A stretch of 64,000 nucleotides of DNA from Streptomyces ortus (GCF_026341275.1 NZ_JAIFZO010000002.1:62001-126000); one strand, 5' to 3'; shown: positions 24,988 to 34,299, numbered from the stretch's first letter. Notes: a model not told the origin generated them from the sequence alone. Program-made: numbers and translations.

Positions 24988-25789
24988 TAAATAAGATCCA
25001 CCCAGGACAGGCGGGCCTCCGTGAGATCCGTCCCCACCAGGGCGACCTCTGTGAGATCCGCCTCGACCAGGTTGGCCCCCGCGAGATCCGCCCTGGACAA
25101 GTCGGCCCCCGCGAGTTCCGGCTCAGGGCCTGCGTCTGGGCGGGCTCCAAGCCCGTCTGGTACTGGCCGATCAAACAGCGGAGTTGTTCGCGTTCGTCGA
25201 GCCGTTGCCCCAAGGTCGCGGGCGCAAGTCCCATGCGGTCTGTGAGCACCTTGAGGAACTCGGAGACGTCGAATGACTCGTCGACAGGGATCACCGTGCC
25301 GCGCTTCTCCCTCATGCTCAGTACGACGAGGCAGGGGAAGTGTGCGCCCTGGAGTCCGAAGAACGCCGCTGCGGCAGTGACGGTCCGGGTCCAGCCGCTC
25401 GAGTGCACCTCGGCGGGAGCCGGCCGCTCCGGCATCACGAACGCGTCGGGCCCGAGTCGGTAGGGGAGACCGTTCCAGAACTTCTCTTCGAACAAATGCT
25501 GTGCGGAGGGAACGTCGAGCGCCATCCCCTCCGCCACCACACCCCGGCCGGCGTCCTTGGGGTTGCGCACGCCTCGGGGCAGCGCGTCGGTCGGCACTGG
25601 GCAGAGGAGTGCCAGCGCTGGGCCGGTGATGTCGTGCAGGCTTGTCCAGTCGTCGGTCAACTTACGGTGCTGTGACTCAGCTTCGGACGCGCGTGCGAGC
25701 AGTGCTACGGCACCGAGAAATCCGCAGCTTTCGGACGCCGAGAGCAGGGACCTGAGGAACCTGTCGATCGGTGGGGGGTGTACCAGCAC
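24988..25789 (-). pseudogene. Frameshifted pentapeptide-repeat protein
   Basis: From 25789 about 210 codons encode a soluble domain (FLRSLLSASESCGFLGAVAL; LEPAQTQ near its end). The open frame then runs into Pro/Arg-rich nonsense to a stop at 24848. In the other frame the same DNA reads ELAGADLSRADLAGANLVEA followed by further A(D/N)LxxADL pentapeptides, and stops at 24988-24990. So a single indel near 25150 separates the N-terminal domain from a C-terminal pentapeptide helix. It is probably a broken gene, less likely a programmed frameshift or a sequencing indel. Confidence 0.65.
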
Positions 25790-26352
25790 AGGTTCTCCTG
25801 TCGTCGTCCGAAGCCGAGCGGGGGTTGCCCCTCAACAGGCAGTGTGCAACCGGCGCGCAGCGGGGACAGTTGTATCGCCGGTTCCGCATGTGAAACCCCG
25901 CAGAACTGGGAACTGTGATTCTTCGGCTGCCACCGCGCGCGCCATCTAATGTCGCTTCCTTTCATGCCAGGCGGCGCATGGCCGGCGTCCGCCGAGCCGC
26001 CAGGACGCTTCAACAAGATCGTGCTGCGAGCTCGTATGTGCCAAGCGCCGCCGAGATCGCAGTCGGGGCTGTTGATCGACGTATACCTATCGCTATCGGA
26101 AACACAGCAACTACGGAGACTCTCCTTCCAGTGCACCGGTCCTCGCCGCAACCGAGCGCAATCGACTAGCACAGACGCCACCCACGATGATGTCCGAAGT
26201 GAGCCGTTTCTCGGTTTCCGGGTTCGATCACGGGGCGGTTCCCGGGCGGCCTTCTCATCGGTTCCGCCAACACCTGCGGATGGATTGCGAGCCGCAGGAG
26301 GTCTGTGGTGAAGGCGGGGCAGCTGAAACGCTACGGTCCGGGTTGGCGACGT
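25790..26352. other. Non-coding stretch
   Basis: No convincing gene in either direction. Upstream of the XRE regulator I see only the inverted repeat listed separately at 26353-26376. Confidence 0.5.
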
Positions 26353-26376
26353 GCATAAAGACGGCTTGCTTTATGC
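26353..26376. promoter_or_regulatory. Inverted repeat GCATAAAG-N8-CTTTATGC
   Basis: A perfect 8-bp dyad, 68 bases before the ATG of the XRE regulator. An AT-rich motif in high-GC DNA at promoter position; a likely operator for that regulator. Confidence 0.55.
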
Positions 26377-26443
26377 GCTGTTCAGGTCTGCTTAATGCCA
26401 GGTGGTGATGCGACAATCGGCTGTATTGCAGATTGGGGGACGT

Positions 26444-27352
26444 ATGGCGACGCCGAGCAGCGGAAGCCCCGCGATACAGCGGCTGCGGCTTCGCACGTGG
26501 TTGCGGAAACTGCGAATTGCTGCAAATCTGACGCAACGTCAGGTTGCGGAGCGCATGGAGTGGTCCCCGAGCAAGCTGCTGCGCATAGAAGCCGGCGAGG
26601 TCGGAATCTCCGTCAATGACCTGCGACCTCTGCTGGCTCTCTTCGGGGTGAGAGATGATGACACCGTGGAGGAGCTGCTGAACCTGGCTCGGGGGAGCCG
26701 GAAGATGCCCTTCACCGAGTATCGGGACATCTACGACAAGGACTTCCTCGGCTTTCTCGCGATGGAGTCCTCTGCTTTCGTGACCCGCAGCTTCCAGCCC
26801 CTGGTCATGCCCGGGCTCCTCCAGACGGAGGAGTACGCGATGGCCATCATCCGCGCCTACACCCCGACGCGCTTCTCCGAACCACAGCGGCAGCGCATGC
26901 TCGAGGCGCGGATGCTGCGCCAGGAAGCGCTCGAACGGGACGAGGCGGAGGCGTATTTCATTCTGGACGAGTCGGTGATCCGCCGGCAGGTCGGCGGTCC
27001 GGGGACCATGAAGGGGCAGCTGCGCAGACTTGCCGAGCTGGCTGCCCATCCTCGCCGCAAAATCATGATCTTTCCGTTCAGCAGTGGCGCGCATGCTGCA
27101 TCGCAGGGCCCCTTCACCCTCTTCGAGTTCGAGGAAGAGGAGATGCCGCCGTTCGTGTATCTCGAGAATCTTCGAGGCACGGCCACCGTGAGCACGGAGA
27201 CGGAGAGCTTCGTCGGCTACCTGGAGCTCTTCTGGGGCCTGGAGGAGAGAGCGATCAAGGGCGAGCAGATCCCCCGGATGCTGCTGCAGATAGCTGAACA
27301 CCTTGAGACGCAACCTCACGACTTCCGCATCGATCCGCCCTCCGAGGACTGA
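26444..27352 (+). CDS. XRE regulator with DUF5753-type sensor domain
   Basis: 302 residues from the ATG at 26444 (GGGGGA upstream; a GTG at 26402 would add 14 residues). Residues 15-70 are the HTH (RIAANLTQRQVAERMEWSPSKLLRIEAGE). Residues 85-290 are the DUF5753 domain: FVTRSFQPLVMPGLLQTEEYA, YFILDESVIRRQVGGP, IMIFPFSSGAHAASQGPFTLF. These regulators normally pair with a small DUF397 protein encoded next door; here the only DUF397 gene lies 1 kb away on the other strand (28239-28442). It is a soluble transcription factor in development- or stress-linked control. Confidence 0.9.
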   Translation: MATPSSGSPAIQRLRLRTWLRKLRIAANLTQRQVAERMEWSPSKLLRIEAGEVGISVNDLRPLLALFGVRDDDTVEELLNLARGSRKMPFTEYRDIYDKDFLGFLAMESSAFVTRSFQPLVMPGLLQTEEYAMAIIRAYTPTRFSEPQRQRMLEARMLRQEALERDEAEAYFILDESVIRRQVGGPGTMKGQLRRLAELAAHPRRKIMIFPFSSGAHAASQGPFTLFEFEEEEMPPFVYLENLRGTATVSTETESFVGYLELFWGLEERAIKGEQIPRMLLQIAEHLETQPHDFRIDPPSED

Positions 27353-27936
27353 GCTGTGGCGCTGCCTCTTCACACAGCGCGGTCGGCCCGCCCGGCTTCT
27401 GCTGCGCATGGCAGGAAAGGGCTGAGCACCGTCCCTCGTGGCTGACTGCCAGCGGGGGCGCACAGAAGCACGGTGGGGCGCACGGAGTCACATTGCCGCA
27501 AACATGACTGTGGCTCCGCACAGGCGAAGCCACAGCGGGGCGAGCCCGCTGCAACGGGATGCGCCCCATGCTGATCGCCCGGGCCACCGGACACCAGCGT
27601 ATGGAGAACGGTTGCGCATCCAAGCCGAGTTCGCAATCGTCGCTGGTGAAGCGATGCAGAACTGCCCGGATTCAATCGCTCTTACCCAGGGTGTGCTCAC
27701 CAGGGCGTCCGGATAAACCATCAATCTGCTAGCTAGCGTCTGGCCGGATCGCAAACTGTGTGATGTCGATCCGATGCATTGGAGATCTCAACGACTGCAC
27801 AGAGCATGGACTTTGAAGGTCAGGGGCCAATGAGTGATCACGCGGAGCCGCGGGAATCGCCATCTCGGAAGGGCCGTTCGTCTGCAAGCGAACCGCGCCA
27901 AGCACGTTTCAAGCCCCGGGCCATCTGGAGTACACC
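27353..27936. other. Non-coding stretch
   Basis: No gene is supported. No clear repeats or hairpins were found. Confidence 0.45.
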
Positions 27937-28161
27937 ATGCCAAAGGACGTCAAACGCGCTGCGGCGGAAGAACCGAAGCGAAGCATTCCCGTTCTGCCAC
28001 GCGCTAATGCTGTGGTCGCCGTGATCGTGGCGGTCGCGTCACTGGCTGCAGCCATCTTCATACTGATTCTGGTCCCTGACGACGCCGGCAAGGCGGCGGC
28101 CGGAGCCATCGCCACAGCAGGGCTGGCTCTCGCCGGTCGACTGGGGACACCCGGTCACTGA
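27937..28161 (+). CDS. Small membrane protein, 74 aa
   Basis: The ATG at 27937 is preceded by CTGGAG. A basic N-terminus (MPKDVKRAAAEEPKRS) is followed by two close hydrophobic stretches (ANAVVAVIVAVASLAAAIFIL; AGAIATAGLALAG). It is a two-helix membrane peptide with its own strong terminator downstream. The function is unknown; similar short membrane ORFs occur at 61960-62112 and 60100-60252. Confidence 0.6.
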   Translation: MPKDVKRAAAEEPKRSIPVLPRANAVVAVIVAVASLAAAIFILILVPDDAGKAAAGAIATAGLALAGRLGTPGH

Positions 28162-28164
28162 ACA

Positions 28165-28217
28165 CAATGCGCCGCGCCCTCACCTGTTGGTCAAAAAGGT
28201 GAGGGCGCGGCGCATTG
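28165..28217. terminator. Perfect 21-bp hairpin
   Basis: Arms 28165-28185 and 28197-28217 are exact complements, loop of 11 bases. It serves the rightward 74-aa gene and the leftward DUF397 gene that ends at 28239. Confidence 0.9.
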
Positions 28218-28238
28218 CACAAGCGTTTCAGGCGGAGG

Positions 28239-28442
28239 TCATCCGCTCGTGGGCGTGTTGTCCGAGACGTCGGCCAAGGCAGTGAAGTGGCTCCACGCGG
28301 CGGCACCGAAGGCAAGTCGACCCGCGGCGATGTCTTTGGAGTCACGTACCATGACGCCGAGTGAAGTGCGAGCGACCTCCACGCATTGGTTGCCTGAGGC
28401 GTCGCTGAACGACGACCTCTGCCACGACCACGAGCCGTTCAT
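28239..28442 (-). CDS. DUF397 protein
   Basis: 67 residues from the ATG at 28442, starting MNGSWSWQRSSFSDASGNQC, with VEVARTSLGVMVRDSKD and AWSHFTALADV following. This is the DUF397 pattern (W.RSS.S...CVEVA...VRDSKD). These proteins form antitoxin-like or regulatory pairs with XRE/DUF5753 regulators, for example in BldB/WhiJ-like systems. The likely partner is 26444-27352, unusually distant and on the other strand. Confidence 0.85.
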   Translation of the reverse strand: MNGSWSWQRSSFSDASGNQCVEVARTSLGVMVRDSKDIAAGRLAFGAAAWSHFTALADVSDNTPTSG

Positions 28443-28794
28443 TACGCGCCCATCCCTAGAACCCGCACGAGGCGGGCATACACCTATGTCCACAAGAAGA
28501 GCAATGTCCCCTTTGGGGGGAAGTTTACATGTTCGCCGGGCTGCAATGACACACGACCACAGCAGGCGAAGCGTGTGTAGCTCCGGTGCCTGGAACACTT
28601 CGCGCAGGCGCGCCACTTTAGTGGGAGGCACAGGGTCCTGACGGGGTCCTTGACAAAAAAGGTCGCCGATTGGCGGTGCAGCCTCGGCTGTGACGGCCCA
28701 GCGTTCGTGATCCCGCCACTCGCCCGGTAGACACTGATCCGCTGCTGGTACGTGCACCGCATCCGGCTGGACAGCGTTCGGTGACCCTGGTCGG
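28443..28794. other. Non-coding stretch
   Basis: Between the DUF397 gene and the leftward gene at 28795; the promoter of DUF397 should lie here. No other feature is supported. Confidence 0.45.
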
Positions 28795-29331
28795 CTACCA
28801 CCGATCGAAGAACCAGTCGGGATGACACTTGTGCAGGAGAGGACGGTGCGTGTCCCAGTCGCCGGGTGCCAATGCGCGCACGGCCCGTGGGGTGATCCGG
28901 CCGGTGTCGTCGATGTCGAAGCCCCAGGAGAAGCCGGTCAACGGCACGACATGCCGTTCGGTCTCCTCAAATGGAGTCCGGGCCAGGAAGCTGTGGGCGA
29001 GCCACGCCAGCGGCTTACGCTCAACCCGTGATGGTGCGTCGAACAGCATGGGCTTGACGCCGAAGAAGGCATAAGGGGAAGACGTGTCCTCGAACAGGAA
29101 GAACGGGTCCATCTCGAAGGACCTCCCGTTCGAGGGGCTGTCTGTTGACCGGACCAGCTGGACCCAGCCGAACATTGCACGGTAACCCTGGACCGGATGC
29201 TCGACACTGGCGCTGCAGCAGGGGAACCCACGCGTCCCCGGCAGCTTGCCAACCATTTTTGGATCATCAACGAGGTCAACGGCCACCGTTACGGCTCCCG
29301 CCGCACCATCATGGGCAAAGGGAATGATCAC
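28795..29331 (-). CDS. Conserved actinobacterial hypothetical protein, probably 5' truncated or frameshifted
   Basis: From the GTG at 29331 the protein has 178 residues. From about residue 45 it follows a pattern I recall from Actinobacteria: FGWVQLVRSTD, FEMDPFFLFEDTSSPYAFFG, LFDAPSRVERKPLAWLAHSFLA, FSWGFDI. No catalytic function is known to me. Upstream at about 29410-29460 another frame reads NRLDGLWYDDDFADGKVSAR, which looks natural, suggesting that the original N-terminus is broken off by a frameshift. Confidence 0.6.
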   Translation of the reverse strand: MIIPFAHDGAAGAVTVAVDLVDDPKMVGKLPGTRGFPCCSASVEHPVQGYRAMFGWVQLVRSTDSPSNGRSFEMDPFFLFEDTSSPYAFFGVKPMLFDAPSRVERKPLAWLAHSFLARTPFEETERHVVPLTGFSWGFDIDDTGRITPRAVRALAPGDWDTHRPLLHKCHPDWFFDRW

Positions 29332-29645
29332 ACCCCCACACTCCCGGTGATCCGCAGCAGCGGCAAGAGGCGAATCCAGGCACCGTGCGAGAGGCGCTTC
29401 GCGCCGAGACCTTCCCGTCGGCGAAGTCGTCGTCGTACCACAGCCCGTCCAACCGGTTACGCACCCATATCGCTGTCCCGCCACCCGGTTCTCGCCCGTG
29501 CGATCTGCGCAGTCAGAGACGGGACTTGCTCACCGGAATGGGGACGGTCGGACGACGTGCATCTCGTCGGCTGGATCGGCCTGCAGCACCGCCTATCGTC
29601 GCGACCAGTCGCACCGCAGGAAGGGTGCATTTCAAGGCCGCGCTG
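29332..29645. other. Remnant-bearing stretch
   Basis: No complete gene. It holds minus-strand codons (29410-29460) that look like a displaced N-terminus of 28795-29331. Confidence 0.4.
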
Positions 29646-30668
29646 TCAGCGCCACCCGAGTTCGGGAGCGACATGGGTCAGAATGCTTTCGATGACATGT
29701 GCGTTGTACTCGACGCCCAGCTGGTTGGGCACGGTGAGCAGCAGAGTGTCGGCGGCGGCGACGGCCTCGTCCTCGACGAGTTGTTTGACGAGGACATCGG
29801 GTTCGGCGGCGTAGGAACGGCCGAAGATGCTGCGTGTCTGGGCGTCGATGTAGCCGATCTGGTCCTTGGAATTGCCCTCCCGGCCGAAGTAGGCGCGGTC
29901 CCGGTCGTCGGTGAGCGCAAAGATGCTGCGACTGACCGAGACCCTCGGCTCACGGGTGTGGCCCGCGGCCCGCCACGCCTCGCGGTATGCCTCGATCTGC
30001 TTGCGCTGCTGGACGTGAAGGGGCTCGCCGCTCTCGTCGTCCTTGAGGGTGGAGCTCTGCAGGTTCATCCCGAGTCCGGCTGCCCAGACTGCGGTGGCGT
30101 TCGAGCCGGATCCCCACCAGATACGCTCCCGCAGTCCTTCGGAGTGCGGCTCGATGCGCAGCAGTCCCGGCGGGTTGGCGAACATCGGTCTGGGGTTGGG
30201 CTGTGCGAAGCCCTCGCCGGTGAGGACCTCGAGCAGCCGCTCGGTGTGCTCGCGTGCCATGTCGGCGTCGGTCCCGTCCTGAGGGGGCGTGTGGCCGAAG
30301 TGCCGCCAGCCGTCGATGACCTGCTCCGGGGATCCCCGGCTGAGGCCGAGCTGGAGTCGGCCGCCGGAGATGAGGTCGGCCGCGCCTGCGTCCTCGGCCA
30401 TGTAGAGCGGGTTCTCGTAGCGCATGTCGATCACACCGGTGCCGATCTCGATCCGGCTGGTGCGCGCTCCGATGGCCGCGAGCAGTGGGAACGGTGAGGC
30501 GTGCTGCCGGGCGAAGTGGTGCACCCGGAAGTAGGCGCCGTCGGCGCCCAGTTCCTCCGCGGCGACGGCGAGGTCGATCGCTTGGAGCAGGGAGTCCGCC
30601 GCTGAGCGCGTCTGAGAGTGCGGCGATGGCGTCCAGTGTCCGAAGGAAAGGAACCCGATCTTTTTCAT
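29646..30668 (-). CDS. LLM-class flavin-dependent oxidoreductase
   Basis: 340 residues, starting MKKIGFLSFGHWTP. It has the luciferase-like TIM-barrel features: AEELGADGAYFRVHHFARQ, IGTGVIDMRYENPLYMAEDA, ISGGRLQLGLSRGSPEQV, then RIWWGSGSN and a conserved C-terminal half. It should be a flavin (FMN or F420)-dependent monooxygenase or dehydrogenase in the cytosol. The substrate cannot be read. It appears complete, with no operon partners, and lies alone between remnants and a toxin-antitoxin-like pair. Confidence 0.9.
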   Translation of the reverse strand: MKKIGFLSFGHWTPSPHSQTRSAADSLLQAIDLAVAAEELGADGAYFRVHHFARQHASPFPLLAAIGARTSRIEIGTGVIDMRYENPLYMAEDAGAADLISGGRLQLGLSRGSPEQVIDGWRHFGHTPPQDGTDADMAREHTERLLEVLTGEGFAQPNPRPMFANPPGLLRIEPHSEGLRERIWWGSGSNATAVWAAGLGMNLQSSTLKDDESGEPLHVQQRKQIEAYREAWRAAGHTREPRVSVSRSIFALTDDRDRAYFGREGNSKDQIGYIDAQTRSIFGRSYAAEPDVLVKQLVEDEAVAAADTLLLTVPNQLGVEYNAHVIESILTHVAPELGWR

Positions 30669-30831
30669 GCCACATTCAACAATCGGCGATCGGTTTCATT
30701 CCTCAGAACCCAGTTGGAGGCGCCTGCACGTAAGGGCGTGGCCACGGGTTGCTGTCGATCTAGCTGGGGGCGGATCCCAGGGTCGTGAGGCCGGATTTTC
30801 GCTGACGCCGGCGAAAGGTACCGGTTGACGC

Positions 30832-31215
30832 TCAGGCGGGCGGTCTCAGGGAGCGCAGCCGGTCGGCGATGTCGTACACGGTCAGGCGCAGTGCGCGGAT
30901 GTCGGCGATCAGGTCGCGCCAGGGCTCGTAGGCGGCCGTGTCCACCGTTTCCCCGGATGCTTTGAGATAGGCGACGGCCACGCCGTAGGCGAAGAACTCG
31001 TTGCGGGCCGGCAGGGGGCGCAGCAGCACGAGCTGTTCCATGAGTGCGGCTGCCCGCCAGTACGCGTCCGGGGAACCTTCCGTCAGTTGGGGGGTGTTGA
31101 CCCGGTGTCGGGCCACAGCGGCCACGAGCGCGGAGTAGTCCAGGACGGCGAGCTCCTTGCCGAGCAGTTCTTCCTGTCGGTCCAGGAGCCAGCGGATGTC
31201 GATGTACAGGTCCAC
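30832..31215 (-). CDS. Fic/Doc-like toxin with a degenerate active site
   Basis: 127 residues: MDLYIDIRWLLDRQEELLGK, then LVAAVARHRVNTPQL and YWRAAALMEQLVLLRPLPARNEFFAYGVAVAYL. The layout matches death-on-curing (Doc/Fic) proteins, where the active site is HxFx(D/N)GNKR. Here the equivalent stretch is RPLPARNEF: the catalytic His is Arg and the terminal Arg is Phe. It may therefore not transfer nucleotide or phosphate groups, or act by another mechanism. It lies 3 bases downstream of a ribbon-helix-helix antitoxin-like gene, so this is a toxin-antitoxin-like pair. Confidence 0.75.
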   Translation of the reverse strand: MDLYIDIRWLLDRQEELLGKELAVLDYSALVAAVARHRVNTPQLTEGSPDAYWRAAALMEQLVLLRPLPARNEFFAYGVAVAYLKASGETVDTAAYEPWRDLIADIRALRLTVYDIADRLRSLRPPA

Positions 31216-31218
31216 GGG

Positions 31219-31467
31219 TCAGGCCGCCCGGTGCGTGGTACGCGAGGCCTGCGGCAGACCGCCGAAGTCACGGTCGAACGCCTCGGCCAGGCCCGGCTGG
31301 GAGATGGCTTCACGGAACGCGTCCGTCGCGACCCCCAGCTTGAGCTGGTTCTCCTGTTCAACGGCCAGATCCGCGAGCAGGGCGCGCACACTCGTCTTGC
31401 GGGCGGCGGCGATCGCGGCGAACCGGTCCCGGGTCTCTGTGTCGATCTTCACGGTGGTATCAGCCAT
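31219..31467 (-). CDS. Ribbon-helix-helix antitoxin-like protein
   Basis: 82 residues; starts MADTTVKIDTETRDRFAAIA, a classic RHH beginning (one strand, two helices), with ARKTSVRALLADLAVEQE as the second helix. The C-terminal tail is charged and probably binds the toxin. It directly precedes the Fic-like gene in one operon and should repress the shared promoter upstream of 31467. Confidence 0.85.
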   Translation of the reverse strand: MADTTVKIDTETRDRFAAIAAARKTSVRALLADLAVEQENQLKLGVATDAFREAISQPGLAEAFDRDFGGLPQASRTTHRAA

Positions 31468-31679
31468 GCTGCAAGTATACGCATGTGACTACCTTTACGA
31501 ATACCTGTGGGGATGGCCATGACCAGCGGCGTTCTGGCACCGGCACCATGCGTCCCTTGACGCCTGACGGTCGAACTCCCTCAGCCAGCCCCCGGCGTCC
31601 TCTCTCGCCTGCCGGAGGTCGCTGAGCTTTACGTCGAATAGCACTTGTAACGCCCGCGCGCCTCGAACTCGTTGCTCTG

Positions 31680-31724
31680 GTGAGTGCGGTGAGTGCGGTG
31701 AGTGCGGTGAGTGCGGTGAGTGCG
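31680..31724 (+). repeat. Five tandem copies of GTGAGTGCG
   Basis: A 9-bp unit repeated five times, plus a partial sixth. Each unit encodes three residues, so the plus-strand frame reads VSA repeats; the repeat is at the start of a region with no clear gene. Confidence 0.9.
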
Positions 31725-31968
31725 GTGAGCCGTTGGACGCTGAGACGCGCGAAAGCCGTAGTGGGTCCGGTAGTCTGCTGGACCGCGCGTGAGTGCGGGG
31801 GCCAGGCCGTGGACACTGTTGCTGTCGACAGGCTGCGTCTGATCGACGGCGAGGACGGCCCGCTTTGCGGGGAACAGCCGAAGAAGTCCCGGTCGTCGAT
31901 CAGCGAGAACTGTGAAGGCCCCGCGGTGGGGTGGCTGATGGGCCTGGCCCTGCCCCAGCGTCAGCGGT

Positions 31969-32416
31969 GTGGCGACGTGTGGTGCGACGACCGGGTGCTG
32001 CTCGACTCCGGGGCAGGATTGCACGCGCTGCATGGAGAAGCAGGAAGAGCGCCGCGCGGCCACCGAGAAGCAGCTGCACCAGGGCGTGAGCGAAGGCGTA
32101 CGAGTGGGAGCAGGTCCGGGCCCGCCAGGCCGCCGCAGCTCAGGCCCGAGTCGAAGCCGCAGCCGCGCAGCCGGCTGACGATGTAGTGACCGCGCCAGCG
32201 GCTGCGGTCGTGCTGCCCTCACCGCGCACGGCCGCCGGCGTTCCTGCTTCGGAGCAGGAGGTCGCCGACCTCGGCAACGACCGGGGGCTGGTCCTCGAGG
32301 GCCTGACCCGCGCGCAGGTCCTGGACTGGCGCACCCGCAGCGCCCAGGACGATCAGTGCGCTCAGGCGTTGCCCCACGCTTCGAGGAACTGCTGGCGGTC
32401 GTCGTCTGTCTCGTAG
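31969..32416 (+). pseudogene. Frameshifted Cys-rich/coiled-coil gene
   Basis: From the GTG at 31969 natural codons include CSTPGQDCTRCMEKQEERRA, then near 32095 they continue in another frame (REWEQVRARQAAAAQARVEA, VPASEQEVADLGNDRG). The layout, a Cys cluster followed by a long helix, resembles a short Streptomyces family, but at least one frameshift breaks it. The 3' end lies inside the convergent gene 32362-33111. Confidence 0.4.
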
Positions 32417-33111
32417 GTCAGGCGACTGGCGAGCAGGACATGCCAGGCGGTGGTCTCTGCATCGCGCAGCCACAACCGCCCGATGTACCGAGGGCTGGCT
32501 TGGGTGAACGTGCCACGCGCCAGTGCGCTCCCGATCACGTCGGCTACAGCCTCGCGTTGCTGGTCGGAGAGTTCTCCCAGGAAGCTGAGTACGCGGTCGG
32601 TGATGCCCGCTTCGTTGCCTTCGATCAGGCGGTCGAAGAATGGACCACCCGCGTTGGCGGGGTCGATGTAGAGAGCGGCATCCCCTCCCGCCTGTCCCAG
32701 GGCATGCCAGAAATCGCGGCCCTCGGGCGTACCTGGCAGGGGAAGTGCGGCGAAGAGGTTAGCCAGATGGCCGTTGGCCGCCTGGTTGTAGGAGACGTCG
32801 CAGGCTGCCGCAGAGGCGATCTCCGCAACCTGTCCGGTGTTCAGTCCTGCGCCCTCCGGCCAGTCGAGCGGTGCGTTGAGGCGCCGGACAAGGTGCCGCG
32901 CCAGTTCATCGTCCTTGTCCGCGAAGCGCCTGACGATCACGTTTTCCCCGCTTCCGTGCCAGATGTCTGGCGTACGAGACGGCTCTGTCCGTTCAGCAGT
33001 CTGCCCAACTGGCCCGTATAACCAACGGAGTACGCGGACAACGTCTGGGAAACGCCCGCGCCGAAGCAGCCTGACTTCAGGAGGACCTCCGAACCGCACG
33101 GTTGGCCCCAC
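32362..33111 (-). CDS. Hypothetical protein, 249 aa
   Basis: GTG start at 33111. The first 45 residues are Arg-rich; the remainder is helical (LARHLVRRLNAPLDWPEGAG; FFDRLIEGNEAGITDRVLSF; QQREAVADVIGSALARG). No signal peptide or catalytic motif is recognised, and the family is unknown to me. Confidence 0.65.
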   Translation of the reverse strand: MGPTVRFGGPPEVRLLRRGRFPDVVRVLRWLYGPVGQTAERTEPSRTPDIWHGSGENVIVRRFADKDDELARHLVRRLNAPLDWPEGAGLNTGQVAEIASAAACDVSYNQAANGHLANLFAALPLPGTPEGRDFWHALGQAGGDAALYIDPANAGGPFFDRLIEGNEAGITDRVLSFLGELSDQQREAVADVIGSALARGTFTQASPRYIGRLWLRDAETTAWHVLLASRLTYETDDDRQQFLEAWGNA

Positions 33112-33629
33112 CTGTAGACAGGCAGCGCGAGCTGCTACTAAGGAGTGCCTTCGCTCTGGCCGACTTGGTGCGTGTCGGGCACCGTCACCCAGCCGCGCCG
33201 TGCCGCCTCGCGCTGGGGCCCGGTCCGGCGGGCGCCGCAGTTCGGGTCACCTGGCCAGCACCATTCCAACGACGCAGTAGGCGAGGTGTGGCGCACGCAG
33301 CAGGACGCGAGGTACACCACGCGCGCTTCGCACGATCCTCACCGCCCAGGGGCTATGGAATGAGCGGCGATGCGAAGAACGGCCCCGGCTGCCTTCGGGC
33401 CCCACCGCCCGTTCTGACTGGAGTCCGTACCGGACCAAGGTCGCTCATGACCTGCGGGTGTCAGTGAACGTCGGTCTCTGCGGCAATACGGTCAGCCATG
33501 CGTTGGCGCACGTAGGGAGCCATGTGGGCCACACTGCGCACCCGATGCTCGTCCTCAAGCTTCAGCAGCCCCGTGAGAGGGGTTCAAATACGAGTTCCGA
33601 GACACAGTTGTATGCGGCCTGCATCGTGC
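33112..33629. other. Non-coding stretch
   Basis: 518 bases without a supportable gene. It lies behind the 3' end of the nuclease/immunity module. Confidence 0.5.
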
Positions 33630-34265
33630 TCAGTTCCCGGTTGGAGACTGGGGTGGGACGGGGCCCTCACCCGCGTAGGTGTGGCCGCGCGGGGCCGACG
33701 GTGCGTCGTCTTCAGAGAGGGTCAGACTGAGCCAGGGGCCGGCGACGGCGTCGTCGTCCAGGCTGATGCCGAGGTGGTCAAGTACGAGAGCCACCACTGG
33801 TGCCATTCCGGCGCTTTCGCCCTCGTGTGCGGCGAGTGCCGTCTCGACACGGTCCCGCCAGGGGCCGGTGGGCCCGGTGCCTGGCATGCCCGGCTCGAAG
33901 TTCTCGACGCATTCGCCGTCGCGCCAGTGCTGGAAGACGTCAAGGCCTTCGGTGGTCAGCACGCTGTACGTCTCGGTGCCCCGGGACAGGGCTGCGAGCG
34001 GTTCGGCCCAGGAGCCGATGACGCCGTCCTCCTCGATGCAGAAGGTCCAGTCGCCGAGGCTGCCGGACCGCAGCAGTGAGACCGCTCCGTCGGCAAGTTG
34101 GCCGGTGGGCAGTTCCGACGCCTGGTCCGCGTCGAGGAGACGGGAGCGGGACGGGTCGGCCCCGTACCGGGTGAACACCTCCTCGGCGGTCAGGTCCCGG
34201 GTAAAGGTGACGCACATCCAGGCTGTCGCCCAGTCGAGCGAGGGTGCGTCATCGTTTGCTGGCAT
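33630..34265 (-). CDS. DUF6461-like protein, candidate immunity for the NucA/NucB DNase
   Basis: 211 residues from the ATG at 34265 (GGAGG at 6 bases). It starts MPANDDAPSLDWATAWMCVTF, then LTAEEVFTRYGADP, a DUF6461-like pattern, and is strongly acidic overall (rich in Asp/Glu). The acidic nature and size fit an inhibitor of a basic secreted DNase. It follows the nuclease gene on the same strand after a hairpin, the position of an immunity gene. It has no signal peptide, so it would protect from inside the cell. The immunity role is inferred from context. Confidence 0.6.
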   Translation of the reverse strand: MPANDDAPSLDWATAWMCVTFTRDLTAEEVFTRYGADPSRSRLLDADQASELPTGQLADGAVSLLRSGSLGDWTFCIEEDGVIGSWAEPLAALSRGTETYSVLTTEGLDVFQHWRDGECVENFEPGMPGTGPTGPWRDRVETALAAHEGESAGMAPVVALVLDHLGISLDDDAVAGPWLSLTLSEDDAPSAPRGHTYAGEGPVPPQSPTGN

Positions 34266-34299
34266 GTTCCGCCTCCGTGATTCGTGCCGCTGCGTGCCG

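Noticed and set aside
29385-30497. 370-codon plus-strand ORF
   Set aside because: Opposes the luciferase-like oxidoreductase, whose minus-strand sequence has all family motifs.
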